Below are positions 36,785-49,639 of a stretch of 64,000 bases of DNA, one piece after another; the stretch's first letter is position 1, and each line of letters starts with the position of its first letter. Below the pieces are notes generated by a model. That model was not told where the DNA came from, made no database searches, and worked only from the letters and a program-made list of their open reading frames with translations. The DNA lies in the NCBI RefSeq assembly GCF_000002425.4, contig NC_037266.1, forward strand, positions 62,001 through 126,000, in the 5' to 3' direction. Source of the DNA: Physcomitrium patens (lineage: Eukaryota > Streptophyta > Bryopsida > Funariales > Funariaceae). The position numbers were made by a program, and so were the translations under genes.

Positions 36785-38838
36785 TGTTACAAATGTATAT
36801 TTATTATAATTATTACTTATATAATATAAATAGGTAGAAATAAATATAAGTATATTAATTTCAAAATATCTTTTAGATAAGCTTCTTAGAAGCTTTATAG
36901 ATACTACTTTGATTTTATATGTGTTTATAGTTGATTGGTAGGTTAAAAATTTAATTCACAAGTTAACTACATGCTACACAAGTTAATAGCTTGTAGAATA
37001 AGCTAACTATGTAAAGCTATTATATGGCATGATTTTCTGTTTGGTAATACATTGGATAATTAGTTGTAGAAATTTTAGCTTTAATTTATTGGCCAAATTT
37101 TAATAAGTAATATATCCTTATCATAGAAGATAAATAAATATAATAATATCAAAAGATATCCTACTAATGAAATCTCTTTCATATTTAAGAATATTTATAT
37201 ATAAGGCTTTTTAAAGTATTTAGAAATATTCTAATATTCTTTTTTATACCAAATCATAACTAACTATTTACCAATAACTTATATTTTTAATAAAATCAAA
37301 GAAAATCTATAATCTATTTTCAAAAATTCATCTTTATATCATAATTTTTTCATAGCTCTAATATTTTTTTTTGACAAAGATTTTTTTTTTTTATTCAAAC
37401 TTTAAAAATTAATACTTCTTGATCAAATCTTTTAGTTTTTTTTTAAAAATTTCTAGATAATATAGACTTTAATTTAAAACTTTATCACAAAAAAATAAAC
37501 CATAAATCGATTATAAATTATTTAATATTTTAGAAATCCTAGCAAGTGCTCTAAATCCTAATTTACAAGCACCTGGGTACTATTTACTCTATATCTCAAA
37601 AATTCTAATTTTAAATACTATGAAATTTATTTATAAGATTTAATAATATGATATCATATATTTTTAGAAATTTTGAACCAAAATCTTGTCAAATTACTCA
37701 AGATATAGCTCAAAACAAAACCACTACTAAACTAAGTGACTTACTACCCTTAGATTGCAAGTGATGTCTTTAACTTCCTATATCTCCTTCATTCTAGATT
37801 ATAATTTATTAAGCAGTACTTAAAAACTATAGCCAAGAAAATGTTTTCTCTGATTCTAATTGCTGATTCTTCATTTCTTTTTGTAAGTATGCATTATGTC
37901 CAAAAGAACAACAATAGATATAAAATCAACACCTTGACTTTGGGCGCCTATATTTCCTTCATAAAAACTCCAAATCACACAAAACTTATATCAAAGTTAT
38001 AGCCAAAAACTTAAACTTCCTAACCTTAGCCTCTTAAATTCAAATGGCCTCAAAAGAATAACCCTAATTCCTAATAAGACCTTAGGTAGCCTCCTTAAAG
38101 TCCATTGAGTATGAATTTTTGCCAATAAGAATAGAGATTTTCATCATCTAACTCCATTCATCTATATTATTGGCCTAACTATTCTTTTTATACAAAAAAT
38201 CCTTCTTTAATTTTTTTTCTATTAAACTTTACATAGTATATATCCTAAACACCAAATAAAAGAAATAAAATAAGATTTTAAGAGTCATCAATGTCTAATA
38301 AAGATGGCTCTAAATATATAAAAACTATTTTCAATATAAAATCAACCTCAATAATAGTCCTTTTAAACTAACTACTTCAAATTAATAATCTAATCATATT
38401 TTGTAATCAATTAAAATTTAATAATATGGCTCTTATTATATTTTATAATAAATTGTATATTAAATATATATGTACCTTATTTTTATATTCTACCCAAATC
38501 ACAATACAACAACACTCATATTTTAACTTGCAAAGCAAGTTAAAATATGTGTCGTATAAAGTTTAGACCTTTTTGAAGTCATACAAAACATTTTCACATA
38601 GCTTATAGATAGATATTATATATAGAGGCAAGAATAAAGCCTTATTTAGTCTTATTAATACTTTTCTTGCTTTTATTCTTATTACAAGAAGTCTTTATTT
38701 GTCTTATCTTTTGATAATATCCATTCTACTTTCTTTTTAATTTACATACTTCTTTATTTCTATTTTTTCATATTTTTTTTAAAAACTCAATTATTTATTT
38801 TTTTTCATCAAGTTTTTGTCTTTAATAAATATTGATTA
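36785..38838 (+). mobile_element. 3' LTR of chromovirus C, split by a nested insertion
   Basis: It starts TGTTACAAATGTATATTTAT, then runs as the other LTRs up to GCTAACTATG. A 1.5-kb insertion follows (37,010-38,513), after which the LTR resumes at TTTTAACTTGCAAAGCAAGT and ends near 38,838. Without the insert it is about 550 bp. Confidence 0.65.
37010..38513. mobile_element. Nested non-coding insertion, family N2 copy 2
   Basis: Collinear with 12,215-13,810 from ATATGGCATGATTTTCTGTT at the left to CACAATACAACAAC at the right. It is placed about 60 bases earlier in its LTR than copy 1, so the two insertions are independent. No conserved coding frame. Confidence 0.6.
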
Positions 38839-38844
38839 AATATT

Positions 38845-39640
38845 TTATATTTAAGTTTAATCAAATATGTCTTCAAATATTTATTTAAAGATATTAAGAA
38901 CAAATCTTTTAAATCTTATAATATTTTTGAATTTGAATTTAATAACTTTTCCATTTTGAAGTACATTGATACGTTTTAAGAAGTGAAATACAATCATGTG
39001 CTCTTCAAGCTTGTCACAATTTTGAACCAATATAACATTTTTAATATAAAAAGACTTTGGAACTAATATCAAGTGATTTTTTGTGGATTCAATATGAAAG
39101 GAAATTAAAACTTTGTATAATCATGAGATATATGTTTAAAATCAAAATTCTTAGTCCTTGATAATATAGGCTTTTTAAACCATTATCTATACAAAACAAC
39201 CATGATCACTTATTTCTATAGATTTTATTAAAAATCTTTTAATCTTATATTAATTATATTCTATGTTTGTCATAGTAAATTATTTCACTAAAATATCATG
39301 TTTTGTACCTTGTACAAAATCTATCATATGTAAAAAAAGAGCTAGACTTTTTCTTAACAATATTTATTAATATTACAGATTTTCAAGGGATATTATATGA
39401 AATAAAGAGAATTAATTTGTGTCAAGATTTTAGAAAATCTTATTTAAGATTTTGAAGGAAGAAATAATATTATCCTTGGCCTTTCATCCTAAAACTATTT
39501 GACAAACAAAAAAAGTAAATTAACTATTGAAACAATGTATAAGATGTACTATCAACTATCATCAAGCTGATTGGACAACTCTTTTATCATTTTTATGAAT
39601 ACATAATTTAAAACATTCATTCTTCATTAAAATATAACTA
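38845..39640 (+). pseudogene. Chromovirus integrase fragment D
   Basis: Follows the C LTR directly. It matches the integrase of A and C from the zinc-binding side to beyond the core, with words such as AATCAAATATGTCTTCAAAT, ACAACCATGATCACTTATTT and CAACTATCATCAAGCTGATT. It is more decayed than A and C, has no other domains attached, and is a third integrase copy of the family in the window. Confidence 0.65.
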
Positions 39641-39840
39641 ATTTCTTTATTTTAAAGCTAAAAATATCATTAGAATATAATTTTTTATTATAATATTATA
39701 ATTGATTTCTTATATATATATATATATAAATTAGAAATAATAATAACATGATAAATATCAAAACTTACAAAAAATAAGTAGTAGAAAAGAACCATAAAGG
39801 TCACATAATAGAAGAAGAATAGTAGAGCTGTAAAGACAAA

Positions 39841-39940
39841 ATATTGATCAACCATAAAACCTATTAAAAAATAAATTAATAAATGACAAAACATTGATCA
39901 ACCATAAAACCTATTAAAAAATAAATTAATAAATGACAAA
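39841..39940. repeat. 50-bp tandem duplication
   Basis: Two adjacent 50-bp units, 39,841-39,890 and 39,891-39,940, differ at one base. The low divergence shows a recent duplication within old sequence. Confidence 0.9.
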
Positions 39941-41214
39941 ATTTTCTAATTTTTTTATTCCAATGATTAAAAAATAAATTTAACATTATATTTGCATTTT
40001 ATTTATACAATTATATTTGAGATTTCTAAAATATGTGGTATTATTTTAAAAAAATACTTTAATTTTTATTAATTCTATTAGTATTTTTAGGAACTATTTA
40101 AAAAAAATTGTTACATGTATATACCACAAGTATATTTGTATACTCATATGAAGAAAACTAAAACTAAGTGAAAAGGTGAGCTTTCATAATAGATATTTTA
40201 TCTTATTTAAGTAAATAAGTTAAATAGAAATAGAGGTTGGTAGAAACATGTTAGAGAAATAATATCTACCTCAAAAAGCTTCAAAAAAGATTTTTAGATC
40301 CAATTTAGATACTTAGGCTTTTACAAATATGCCATAATGCTATTAAAAAAATCACATTTTTCTTATTTCTAGAAATTTATGTTAAAGGAACTTACAATTA
40401 CATGCTTGGACCACAAGTCTTGGGATTCCTACAAAGCTTTTGCTATACCTTCTTTATATCTAATATATAAGTAAGACTAATACCATCCTTAGTATTTTCA
40501 ACACCTTTCTTTTGTTCTAATCATAGTTCAAGTCTCTCTAATTTCTTTATATTTGGCAATAGCCATTTCAATTCTTATAATTATCTTTTCTTTCTTCACA
40601 TTCTCTTTTTTTTAATAACACATGAGTGAATTGTTTGCTTATAATTCTACTATTATTCATGTCCTTTAGAACTTTATATTTTGTATTTGATTTATATGTT
40701 TAAGTTTTAAAATTTTTTAAACTTAAACTTTTCTTTATAATTTTTAAAGATCACATTTTAGATGCATATAAAAATATAAATAATTACATGCCAAGAAAGT
40801 TATCCTATTCTTTGTATTGATTTTTTTTGCTTAAGTTTTGTTATTAATTATTTTTTTTACAATATGGAAATCCAATCATGTAAAATATTTTTTAATTAAT
40901 TCTTTAAATTATGGAATATTTTTAAATTCTAAATAATTTTTTATTTAAAACTTATAAGCTTTTAAAAAAGATTTTTCTTCTTATTAAAAGTTGTAAAAGC
41001 TTGTAAGAACTTTTCTAGGATACTTGCAAATTATTAGAATTTATTAAAATATTATGAAAGTTAATTAATTTTTATATTGATGTGCTTATTGAATATTTAA
41101 TGCCTAATCTTATTTTTGTAAATTTGAATGTTTTTATATATTCATAGGCTTTAAAAATGATTAAACTTGTAAAATTTGAAAAAAAATTAACAAAATTTGA
41201 TATTATAAAATTAA

Positions 41215-41251
<37 letters not shown>

Positions 41252-41527
41252 TGTATCAGTTTATCAAAAGGTTCTTTATTATTAATTAATTTGTTTAAAA
41301 TGGATTCTAATATTTTTAAATATTTTTATAATAAATTTGCATAGTTCTTTAAAAAAATACATATAAATTATAAAGATTGCAATTTGGTGCTTATTGTTTC
41401 CATAACAATCTTAGGAACAATATGCAAATTTTATAAAATATATGTTAAATAATAATAAAAAAACTTAATAATTATATTTTTATTATAATAATAATAGACA
41501 TTAAGAAGTTAAAGAATTTACTATTTA

Positions 41528-41647
41528 GAAATCTTATTTAGAATTTGACTGATAATGTGTAAAAAATTATACATTATGTTTTTCTTTATGTTTATTAATT
41601 TTTAATGTGCAATATGAAATTATCAGTCAAATTCTAAATAAAATTTC
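41528..41647. repeat. Foldback element with 29-bp arms
   Basis: Arms 41,528-41,556 and 41,619-41,647 are inverted copies with one mismatch, including a perfect 21-base core (ATTTAGAATTTGACTGATAA plus T). The 62-base loop is AT-rich. It may be a small foldback transposon or MITE; no target duplication was identified. Confidence 0.8.
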
Positions 41648-42399
41648 AAAATAAAACTTAACAAAAAACAGCCTTTGATAATTTATTAAAAAATTAATAT
41701 TTTATTTATTTTCTTAGAATTGGATCCATTTTAACTTTAATTCTCTCCATAAATGTGATGGGTGTAGAATAAATTTTTCAAATGTAAAATAACTAGTATA
41801 TTAATAAAAACTAGTAATTATCTTTCAAATTAATTGAATAGCATTTTTAATGCACTGTAATAAGACTTAGTACTATTATTTGTGTTTTGTTATACATATG
41901 ATAAACAATTCAAGTCCTCCAATCTTTGATCTATTACAAAAGTTTTGTTTTCTTATGTGCAATAAAAATTTCTCAAAAAAAAACTATATATATATATATA
42001 TATATGCAAATTTTCCAAAAATCTAAAACAAACCCAAAAATCTAAGACTGAGATTTTTATTGCATATGATAACAATAAAAAAAAATAAACAATGACAAAA
42101 AAATTAATATTACTCATTGTCCAAATTAATCTACATTTGTATATTGTAAAATAATTATAGATGCAATATTTAACTAAAATACAACATCAGGACCTCTGAC
42201 CAACAAAACTCAGACACCCTTTCTCCGATAATCTGTTGCAGCCGTGGGCCTGGGCTTGGTTTCTTCCTGTGGCGAAGTTTCATCAAAAAGCTCCTCAGCT
42301 GATACTTAATGAGCTCAAAAAAGATCTTTGATCTACTTTCCTGTAAGCTAAAATAGTAATTCCTTCTCTACTTCCCACAATTCCTACATCACATTTCTT

Positions 42400-44257
42400 T
42401 TACACACTGAGACCCCGCTTGGGCGAAGAATTCAACATGGAGTCCCCAACGTTGGAGAGAGCAATCTCGGCAATTCTCACCACACTCGACACAGGGAGAG
42501 GCTGCAGCGAGGAAGATGAAGCCGACAAATCCTCCTCGCGGTCAGGCTCGGAAGATATTACACTACTCTCAGCCTTCACGTAGAACCTGTTGTTAACAAT
42601 ATGAAAAGCCTCTGCAGTTCGAACTTCCTGACATAGCGAGCAACAGCTGCACATCAGCCACTGAGCAAGGTCGCTCAGGGTAGGTTGTCCACAACACCAT
42701 GTCTCCGCAGGAAGGCCGTAAGTTTCTCTCATTCGCATTCGCCAATATCCCCCATAAAACAACCCACATACACTCACCACCACGCCTGCTGCTCTCAGAA
42801 AATGCCGAAATTCCCTGGCATACAACAGCAATCAATAAACCACAATAAAATCAGCTCCTGTTCTTTCACACTGCGAAAGCACTCCCTTGCAATTCTCTTA
42901 TACCCTCCAACATATATAAATACAACACTTGAGGAGCAAGCTTTGAGCCTGGCCACGAGAAAGGTGTGACTGACCTGCTGTCCACATTGACACTTGCCAT
43001 CTCGAAAATAACAAAGGGAGCCAAAACCGCGAGCAAAAATGTGGCGAAATGGACGTAGCGGTTACCAAACCCAAGTCGGCCAAGACTATGACCCAGGACG
43101 CACGGAAAACAGAACATCGTCGCGACCACTAGCGTAGGAGCCTCACAACATTCAATCAAGCCCCCTTGCCACTGAGGATTTTCAACCACATTGCCTGCCA
43201 TAGGCCCCAAACTTGAATTCCTGTCAAGAAGGCGATGGCGATATCTCGGGGGTAACGCTTTATCAGCTTTGTCCGTGGCTAGTTCCACCGCATCGTCATC
43301 GCCAAGAGGCGAATCCTTTCCTAATGGGCTCATACTAGTGTAGATTCCGGCTGCACAACCTGCACTTAAAGCCGTTACAAAGCAAACCAAGACCGCAATT
43401 ATCGGGCGCTGAACCCTATTGTAATACCAGTTCAATGCGCAGACAGCGTACTGGGCAAAACAGTTCAACTGATACAGCAGCAGAACCACCAGCATGTGAG
43501 ACCACTCATTAGGTTTTGACGTTCCTCGTTTGCTGTACACTTTGCGAAGGTTTTGAATATCCTTGCGGTGCCACCGCAACAACCACATCAGGTGTAATGT
43601 CCGTGTGGGATGGAGCAGCAGCACGAAAAGCGTGAAGAGAGCATTAATGGTTTGATTGGAGGCCTCGAACCACAGGTCCCGGTCTGCCTTGTCTGGCAAC
43701 GCATTGTTCAGCATGCCCACCATGACCATGAATAGCACCGCACCGGACACGAAAACCGCCATGCCCCACACAAGCACCGCCCAATTCTTGGGATCCCGAA
43801 GCCACTCTCTTCCTAATTCCTTCACAGTCTTCCATCTAACCTCTCCCACACAGGGCAATATGATTCGAAATCTGTCTGTGGACGATGACTCTGCTTGATT
43901 AAACTGACCTAAGTTATTCGGTGGAGCGAAGATGATGCTCACGGGTTTGGAAAACCTGGGGGAGATTGTCACCCCTGGAATCGATGCGGAAGAACTGCGT
44001 CTTCTCGTCAGAGAGTCCTCAGATCCATCGTCAAATGCAATCTCTATAGATTCTCCTGTGTGCCTGAGGGGCACAGGACGTGAAGCGGAGTGGTCTTCAA
44101 ACACTCGATTGACAGCACTTCGAGAACTAGGGTGAGGGCCTGAAAGACGGGTACTGTCGCCCATGGCTGATACGAGCGAAACTTTCTCCATAACATGGCG
44201 CCACCATATGTCCACATCTAACTTCACTCTCCAGGGCTGCGCATCTCGCATGGACAT
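42400..44257 (-). CDS. DUF2985/PLAC8-family membrane protein
   Basis: Two exons on the minus strand, 44,257-42,975 and 42,814-42,400, joined in phase to 565 aa. The N-terminal 130 residues are Ser/Arg-rich and probably cytosolic. Hydrophobic segments lie at about 159-182, 203-218, 254-275, 284-306 and 402-418. The part around 140-310 matches the DUF2985 region that precedes PLAC8 in plant proteins. The PLAC8 cysteine-rich domain covers about 363-495, with GGLIECCEAP, FCFPCVLGH and, across the exon junction, CSCCSLCQEVR. Short plant relatives (PCR, FW2.2-like) act in metal transport or organ size control; the long DUF2985 class is poorly characterised, so no role is assigned. The first ATG in frame is used; ATGs at residues 3, 23 and 32 are alternatives. 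The Ser-rich tail (about 510-565) is variable. Confidence 0.88.
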
Positions 44258-46775
44258 ATAAGAAACATATGACACACAAATGAACCTGGAGAAACAAGGA
44301 AAACACAGGAAGAAGATATCACAGGATGTATGCTAGTTTTTGCATGTCTGTCATGAATGCGTGAAATGTAACCAAGGAACTGATGCTCCCTGGCTGGTGG
44401 TTATGACAAAAGAGCCCGCGGAACTGGTGGAATGGTAGGGAAAACCCGTGAGAGAAGTTTGTCTTACAGATGGTGTACAACCACTGTAAACATTAAACCA
44501 GGGTCGGGGGGCCGCAGGCTGTGGAGCAAGTTTCCACACGCTGACGCAGCAAATGTAGAACGATCTATTCTAGGCGTCCGTATTTGAAGCAAGGCAGAGA
44601 AGCCAGTCCCCGGCAGCAAAACAAGTGGGAGAGGAAGAGGCAATTCCGGGGGACCATAAGAGGAATCACCCCAGGGTAGGGAGAAAGAGAGAGGACGGAG
44701 GGAAGACAGAAGGATGTAGTGAAGTGCATGGCTAGGTTGAAACCCAACTGCCTTGATTACTGGTTTAATCAGTAATGGCCAGCGAGTTGGGCTTTAAGAC
44801 TGTTCTTGTAACGCTGATTTGCAGTGTGTTGAGGTTAGGTGAGCTTTGAACAATGCAAGCTCAATCTTCTCCCGCAAAAGTTTGCAGCAGGATGCAAGCT
44901 GAAGTACGGCACTGCTGCGCGTGGATTGACTGACAACGAGCTGGCATTGTGAGCAGTTCTCATTCAGTGGGCTGACGCTTCCACTTACAGCGGCACGCGA
45001 TGGAAATTCTTGAGAGTTCGCGCCTTTTTATTTCTTTTTTCTTTTTTTCTCCTTCTTCCTTTGCACTCTATACCCGTGACCTAGGGATTTGGAAGTACCA
45101 CAGGTAAGTTTATCATCTTCGACAACCCCACCTGTTTCTGGTTTCCTAGTTGAGTTTTAAAAAACTCTTGAACAATTGGTTGCATCTCGGGGAAGACGGT
45201 GGAGTTTTCTCGCGATATGTCAGCATCAAAGGTCACATGGAAGGGAATAATAAGTCGACCCATTCAAGTTGCAAGGAACCCCAAAACTACCACAGGAATG
45301 GGGTGGGATGAAATCACAGGTAGGTGGCTTCGACGAAAGTGAAGATGATGGGGTCTAACCAAGGCTCCTAAGTTTCCGCAACGATACGCCCACGAGCAAG
45401 GAGCTGGACGGTGTATGCTCACCAGCATTTCCGTCTCTCGTCTCTTGATTTGCAGGTAGCCAACCTCGCTCTGTGCCTTTGGGTTTTGACTCTAGAATTA
45501 CGAGGGTGTCACGAGTTTTCAACGGTGGGGACAGATTGATACCTGCAGCAGCATCTTTCGTTCTTAAGGGTGATGCGCATGTTGAGAAGGTTGGAGAATG
45601 AGGGAGGGCTGTCGTACTTTTATCTTTGATTGCAACTTGGTCGGGCGAGATTCCCAGAGCCGTGGAGGCGTAGCAGTTTTGGGTGGTACATGGGTATGTA
45701 CATGTTGGAAGGCCTGCCGAGAACAAACACGAAGGGTCAGCACTGGATTCTCATGAAATTCTCAAGGTTCACGATTTTAGAAGCGTGGCAACTGCTGCCA
45801 AATTCCCTCTTCGCGGGTACTACATCCTCGTCCTCACTGAGTGTACATTTTTCAAGAAAATTTCACTTTCTTCTTTAAGCAGCTAATTGTGAGTTTTGTC
45901 ACAGAATGGACCGTGGTTTTCAAAATATAATCACACTCTGTTGAATTTATAGGTGGTTGGGAACGTTTCAAAAAATCTTGTGAAGGCTCTGCAATATCAT
46001 CCTTCTGGAAATTAAGCTGAGACTTTGCAGAAGACGCGGCTGTTGTTATTACGACGGCACCAGTTAATAGACAGCTGTTGGATGGTCTCATGTATCAGAT
46101 TTTACTGTGCGCAGATCAGTCTGGGTGCACGTCCATGGCAGCACTCTGTGCAGGAGGGTACTGGTAGCGATACACTGTATTTAGATTGCGCTCCGCGTAT
46201 CAAATGTCTTCTACGAACAGGCTTTAAGGGAGGCAAGTCACTGATCCGTGTACCCCGGAATTTCAGTGTAGTCAGTGTTTCTCATGCTGATTCATAGTCT
46301 CCATACATATCTGTTGGTATCAAAACGGGGCTAATGATCAAGAAGGCAAGTAATTATCTCAGGAGGTAGCACACGTCTCTGCCGAAGTCACATATTGCAG
46401 TGTCATACTCATGCTCAATATACCTTGTCTAATCATTGCAGTTGTAGGGAGGTCCAATTCTGGATGCGATGAAATCGAGGCTAAAATGGCATGTTGTGTT
46501 TCAGAACATATAGAGAATCGCTTTGCGTAACTAATTGGCTGCTGCTCACCATGGTATTAATAGGAAGGCTGGCATATTTGCTTTAGTTTTCAGATCGGCA
46601 TCTATCAATTTCGGGATCAATTTGTGAAGGTACATATAAAACATAAATTGACGAGATTGAGAAGGTCCTCTTAGCATGACGTCGCGTCATTCGAGATTCT
46701 TGGCGTTGCTCGTGACGCAAATAGACGCTCAAACTGTTTCCGCAAGTATGAAGTTTGTGCAGATTCTAGCCTAAG
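44258..46775. other. Upstream region of the PLAC8 gene and low-copy spacer
   Basis: The first 500 bases probably contain the promoter and leader of the divergent-side PLAC8 gene. A pyrimidine tract lies at 45,025-45,066. Composition is gene-like up to about 46,750 but the short frames on both strands share no recognisable domain and none is supported as a gene. Confidence 0.45.
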
Positions 46776-46957
46776 TGAATTTAAACCCAGACTGGTGTAG
46801 ATCACATGACTATGGAAGAAGATGAATATTGTATCAAGAAAGGAATCAGTTACAAGTAGTGGAACTATATATACTCAATAGTGGTGTGTCTTTGAGTTAC
46901 CCAACATTGATCTAACATTGTAATTGTTTATAACATTGTTCCTATTGTATTAATACA
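46776..46957 (-). repeat. 3' LTR of the short copia-like element
   Basis: About 180 bp, direct repeat partner of 48,130-48,319, diverged by many transitions. Confidence 0.65.
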
Positions 46958-48129
46958 TGCCATTGGGATATTAAAGTTGTGGTGATGAGTTTTTTTAAAA
47001 GAGGTACAAGAAGGCACTCTTGGCTTTAATATAGTGTTATTTTTTTAATTTAAGGCCTAAATCCCTAAACTTAGTTTGAAAATTGACCAAGTTTGTTGTA
47101 AGATATTTTAGTAAATATTGTTTTAACATAAAAGGCATTGTTTGATTTAGAATTGGATTTTGACATGAATAAGTTGTTAATATCTTTTTGTTGTTAAAAG
47201 TTAGATAATAATTTTGTAAATTTTATATTAGTGAGGCCTCTTTGTATTATAATAAAGGCCTTCTATGTATCAAGTAAAGGACCAAGGAATAAATTTACAT
47301 GTTGAGGTTCAAAAGAGATACATCCAAAGAGAACAATTTTTTTGTAGAGTGGCTTGCCATGACTCTAAAAATTAAGAAACATCGTTAGATAGTGCCATTG
47401 TCTTATAGTAAACCTTTTTGTCAAGATTAATTTAATTAACTTTATTTGACTTTTTCTAAAATTGTTTTAGTCTATTTCAAACCACTTTTGAGGTTTTAAG
47501 AAGATGAAGAGAAAAAAATATAATTTTCTCTACAATAGAAAAGCATCTCAAAGTATACCTTAAATCCTTAAAATCCTTAAGTTTTTGTGCAGTTAAGTTT
47601 GCAATATTAGAAGCAATAGGAACTACTTTTGTGCAAGCAATCACATTCTAGAGTTTGAACATATTAAGAGTAATTTTCTATTTCTATTTTTTATATGACA
47701 TAGTTAGAAGGAAAAAGGAAAAGAATAAATTATATTCAAAGAACATATGTCAGCCAAAGAGGCTATATTAAAGAAGTATTAAATGCTTGTAAAGTCTTTG
47801 CAAAAAACAAGATTTGTTTTTTTACAAGTATACAAAAAGAACTATAATTATTATATTCATCAATTAAAAATTCAACAATGTCATCTTTATATATCTAATA
47901 TCTTATACTTGACGCTAGTATCATTGTATTTTTTAAAAATAATATAAAAAATTTAAATAGAAAATTTTAAATTCTATATTAAATATGAGTTAAGAGAACA
48001 AGAGTCTAATAAAAATAACTCAATGGAGAATCTAGATGAAGGAATGGAGCTTGTCTTTTATAATTTGTATGCGAAAAATTATAAAGAAAAAAATACATTT
48101 TACAATGTTTGTTTAAGACTCTAATATCA

Positions 48130-48319
48130 TATAAACTTAGATTGATGTGTTGTACATGATAATGAAAGAAGATAAATATTGTATGAAGTAAATAATCACT
48201 TATAAAGAATGAGACTACATGTGCTTGAGAGTGGTGTCTCTTGAGTTATTTAATTTGTTTAATTCTAGATCGAACATAACATTGTAATCATTTATACTGT
48301 TCATCAAATCATACTAACA
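48130..48319 (-). repeat. 5' LTR of the short copia-like element
   Basis: About 190 bp, bordered on its left (plus coordinates) by the degenerate primer-binding site. Confidence 0.65.
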
Positions 48320-49493
48320 ATAAATAATATGTTAGTAATCAAATTAGAAATTTCTTTTGTTGCTTGCAAGAAACAAAAGAAATCAGTCTTAACAAAGTCT
48401 TTGACATGTAGGTCATATTATATTTTAAGAATTGTGAATAGTACTGTTAGTTGCATGAATACCACAATACTTACAAAATTTGCAATTTTATGTTATGGAA
48501 GTGGTATAATAGTAAGATGGTGGGAGAAGTCTTATTTAGTGCAACTTGCATTCAAATTAATTTGTAATTCATGGCAGTTTACGTTTTGCAAAAATTATAG
48601 TTGTACAAGCACTTGTGTTTTTGAGAGAATTGCTTTGTTGGTGATTTTGAGTATTTTTTTTGAAGTATGTAATGGATAAGATATTTTGAGATATCTTTAG
48701 ACCACTTCAATTTCAATGAAGGTAGAATTTAGATTTGATTTGCAACTTGATGGATTGCTACATGACTCTAGACATATGATTGATTTTTAATCTGCATAAT
48801 AGTATGTCATTTTGTTTGAACTCATCTAGAGTCCATCACACTAAGAACAATGGTGGTCAATTATTTTTTACCATTCTTCTTGCTTTGCATATGTGCTCTT
48901 GAATAATTTAATATGGCATGTACAAATGATTTTAATGGCAGGACTTTCATCACTTACTGAGCCAAATTCAATTAATATTTTGCTCTACTAACATTCAAGG
49001 CAAGTTTTATATCCATTGTATAAAGTCTTTTATGCTATTATATTTTTGTAACAATAAAACTATGAAAATTCAGACTTGGAAAATTTTCATGATTTATGAT
49101 TATTATTTCAATATCCTTTTTTGTCCTTCTGATATTATGGATACCTCTTGAAAAGAATTGCAACAAATGGATAATTATATAGTATAACTTATTTTCAAGA
49201 GGTGTCTATGATTTCAATAGGATATCATATGGATAATTGTAAAGTATAACTTATTTTTAAGAGGTGTCCACAATTTCAATAGGACATCATATGGATAATT
49301 GTAAGCTGGAAGTTAAAACATGTTGATTAATTATCAGCACATTATTTATTGTTCATTAGGATAATGTTGAAGCTATTTAAAATTTACACTCTTATTAAAA
49401 ATAAAATCAATGTTCAAAAATGATTTTGATTTTATAAATGTATGTTATAAGCATGTTGTTTGAATTTTGGTATGCATGAGGTATAATATGTGT

Positions 49494-49494
<1 letters not shown>
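48320..49494. other. AT-rich spacer upstream of gene island 3
   Basis: An open frame of 116 codons at 48,329-48,679 has no recognisable features and starts without context support. The main structure is a 62-bp tandem repeat at 49,167-49,300. Confidence 0.45.
49167..49300. repeat. 62-bp tandem repeat
   Basis: The word ATGGATAATT recurs at 49,167, 49,229 and 49,291, a fixed 62-base step, with the units between about 85-90% alike by eye. Each unit carries TTCAAGAGGTGTC or a variant. Just upstream, 49,142-49,155 holds an inverted copy of that word. Confidence 0.8.

Positions 49495-49525
<31 letters not shown>
49495..49525. repeat. Poly(T) tract
   Basis: About 31 consecutive T on the plus strand. 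It could be the poly(A) tail of an antisense retroposed sequence, but nothing recognisable lies beside it. Confidence 0.85.
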
Positions 49526-49531
<6 letters not shown>

Positions 49532-49639
49532 CTTTGATTGGCTGCCAAAGTGACAATTGCAATGAAAAGCTCTTTGCAGAAGTGACAATGAACACCACTC
49601 ATATAAAAAAATTGACTTTGAATGTTTGTATGTAATGTC

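Larger units (their letters stand above)
39641..42180. other. AT-rich spacer with local repeats
   Basis: No gene recognised. It holds a 50-bp tandem duplication (39,841-39,940), (AT)n runs at 39,714-39,728, 41,219-41,256 and 41,985-42,006, and a long hairpin at 41,528-41,647. Base composition changes sharply at about 42,180, where gene island 2 begins. Confidence 0.5.
46776..48319 (-). mobile_element. Short copia-like LTR element, antisense
   Basis: Two direct repeats, 46,776-46,957 and 48,130-48,319, share AAGAAGATGAATATTGTAT-like, AGTGGTGTGTCTTTGAGTTA and CATTGTAATTGTTTATA blocks and behave as LTRs. On the minus strand, bases 48,129-48,119 next to the right LTR read TGATATTAGAG, three changes or fewer from the initiator-Met tRNA primer site of plant copia elements. 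So the right repeat is the 5' LTR and the element runs leftward. The 1.17-kb internal region shows no readable pol domain; it is a deletion derivative or a non-autonomous element. Confidence 0.65.

Noticed and set aside
45081..46297. Short frames on both strands upstream of the PLAC8 gene
   Set aside because: Overlapping, unrelated to known families and without splice continuity.
48329..48679. Open frame of 116 codons
   Set aside because: AT-rich composition, unusual residue mix and no recognisable motif; it lies next to a decayed LTR element.
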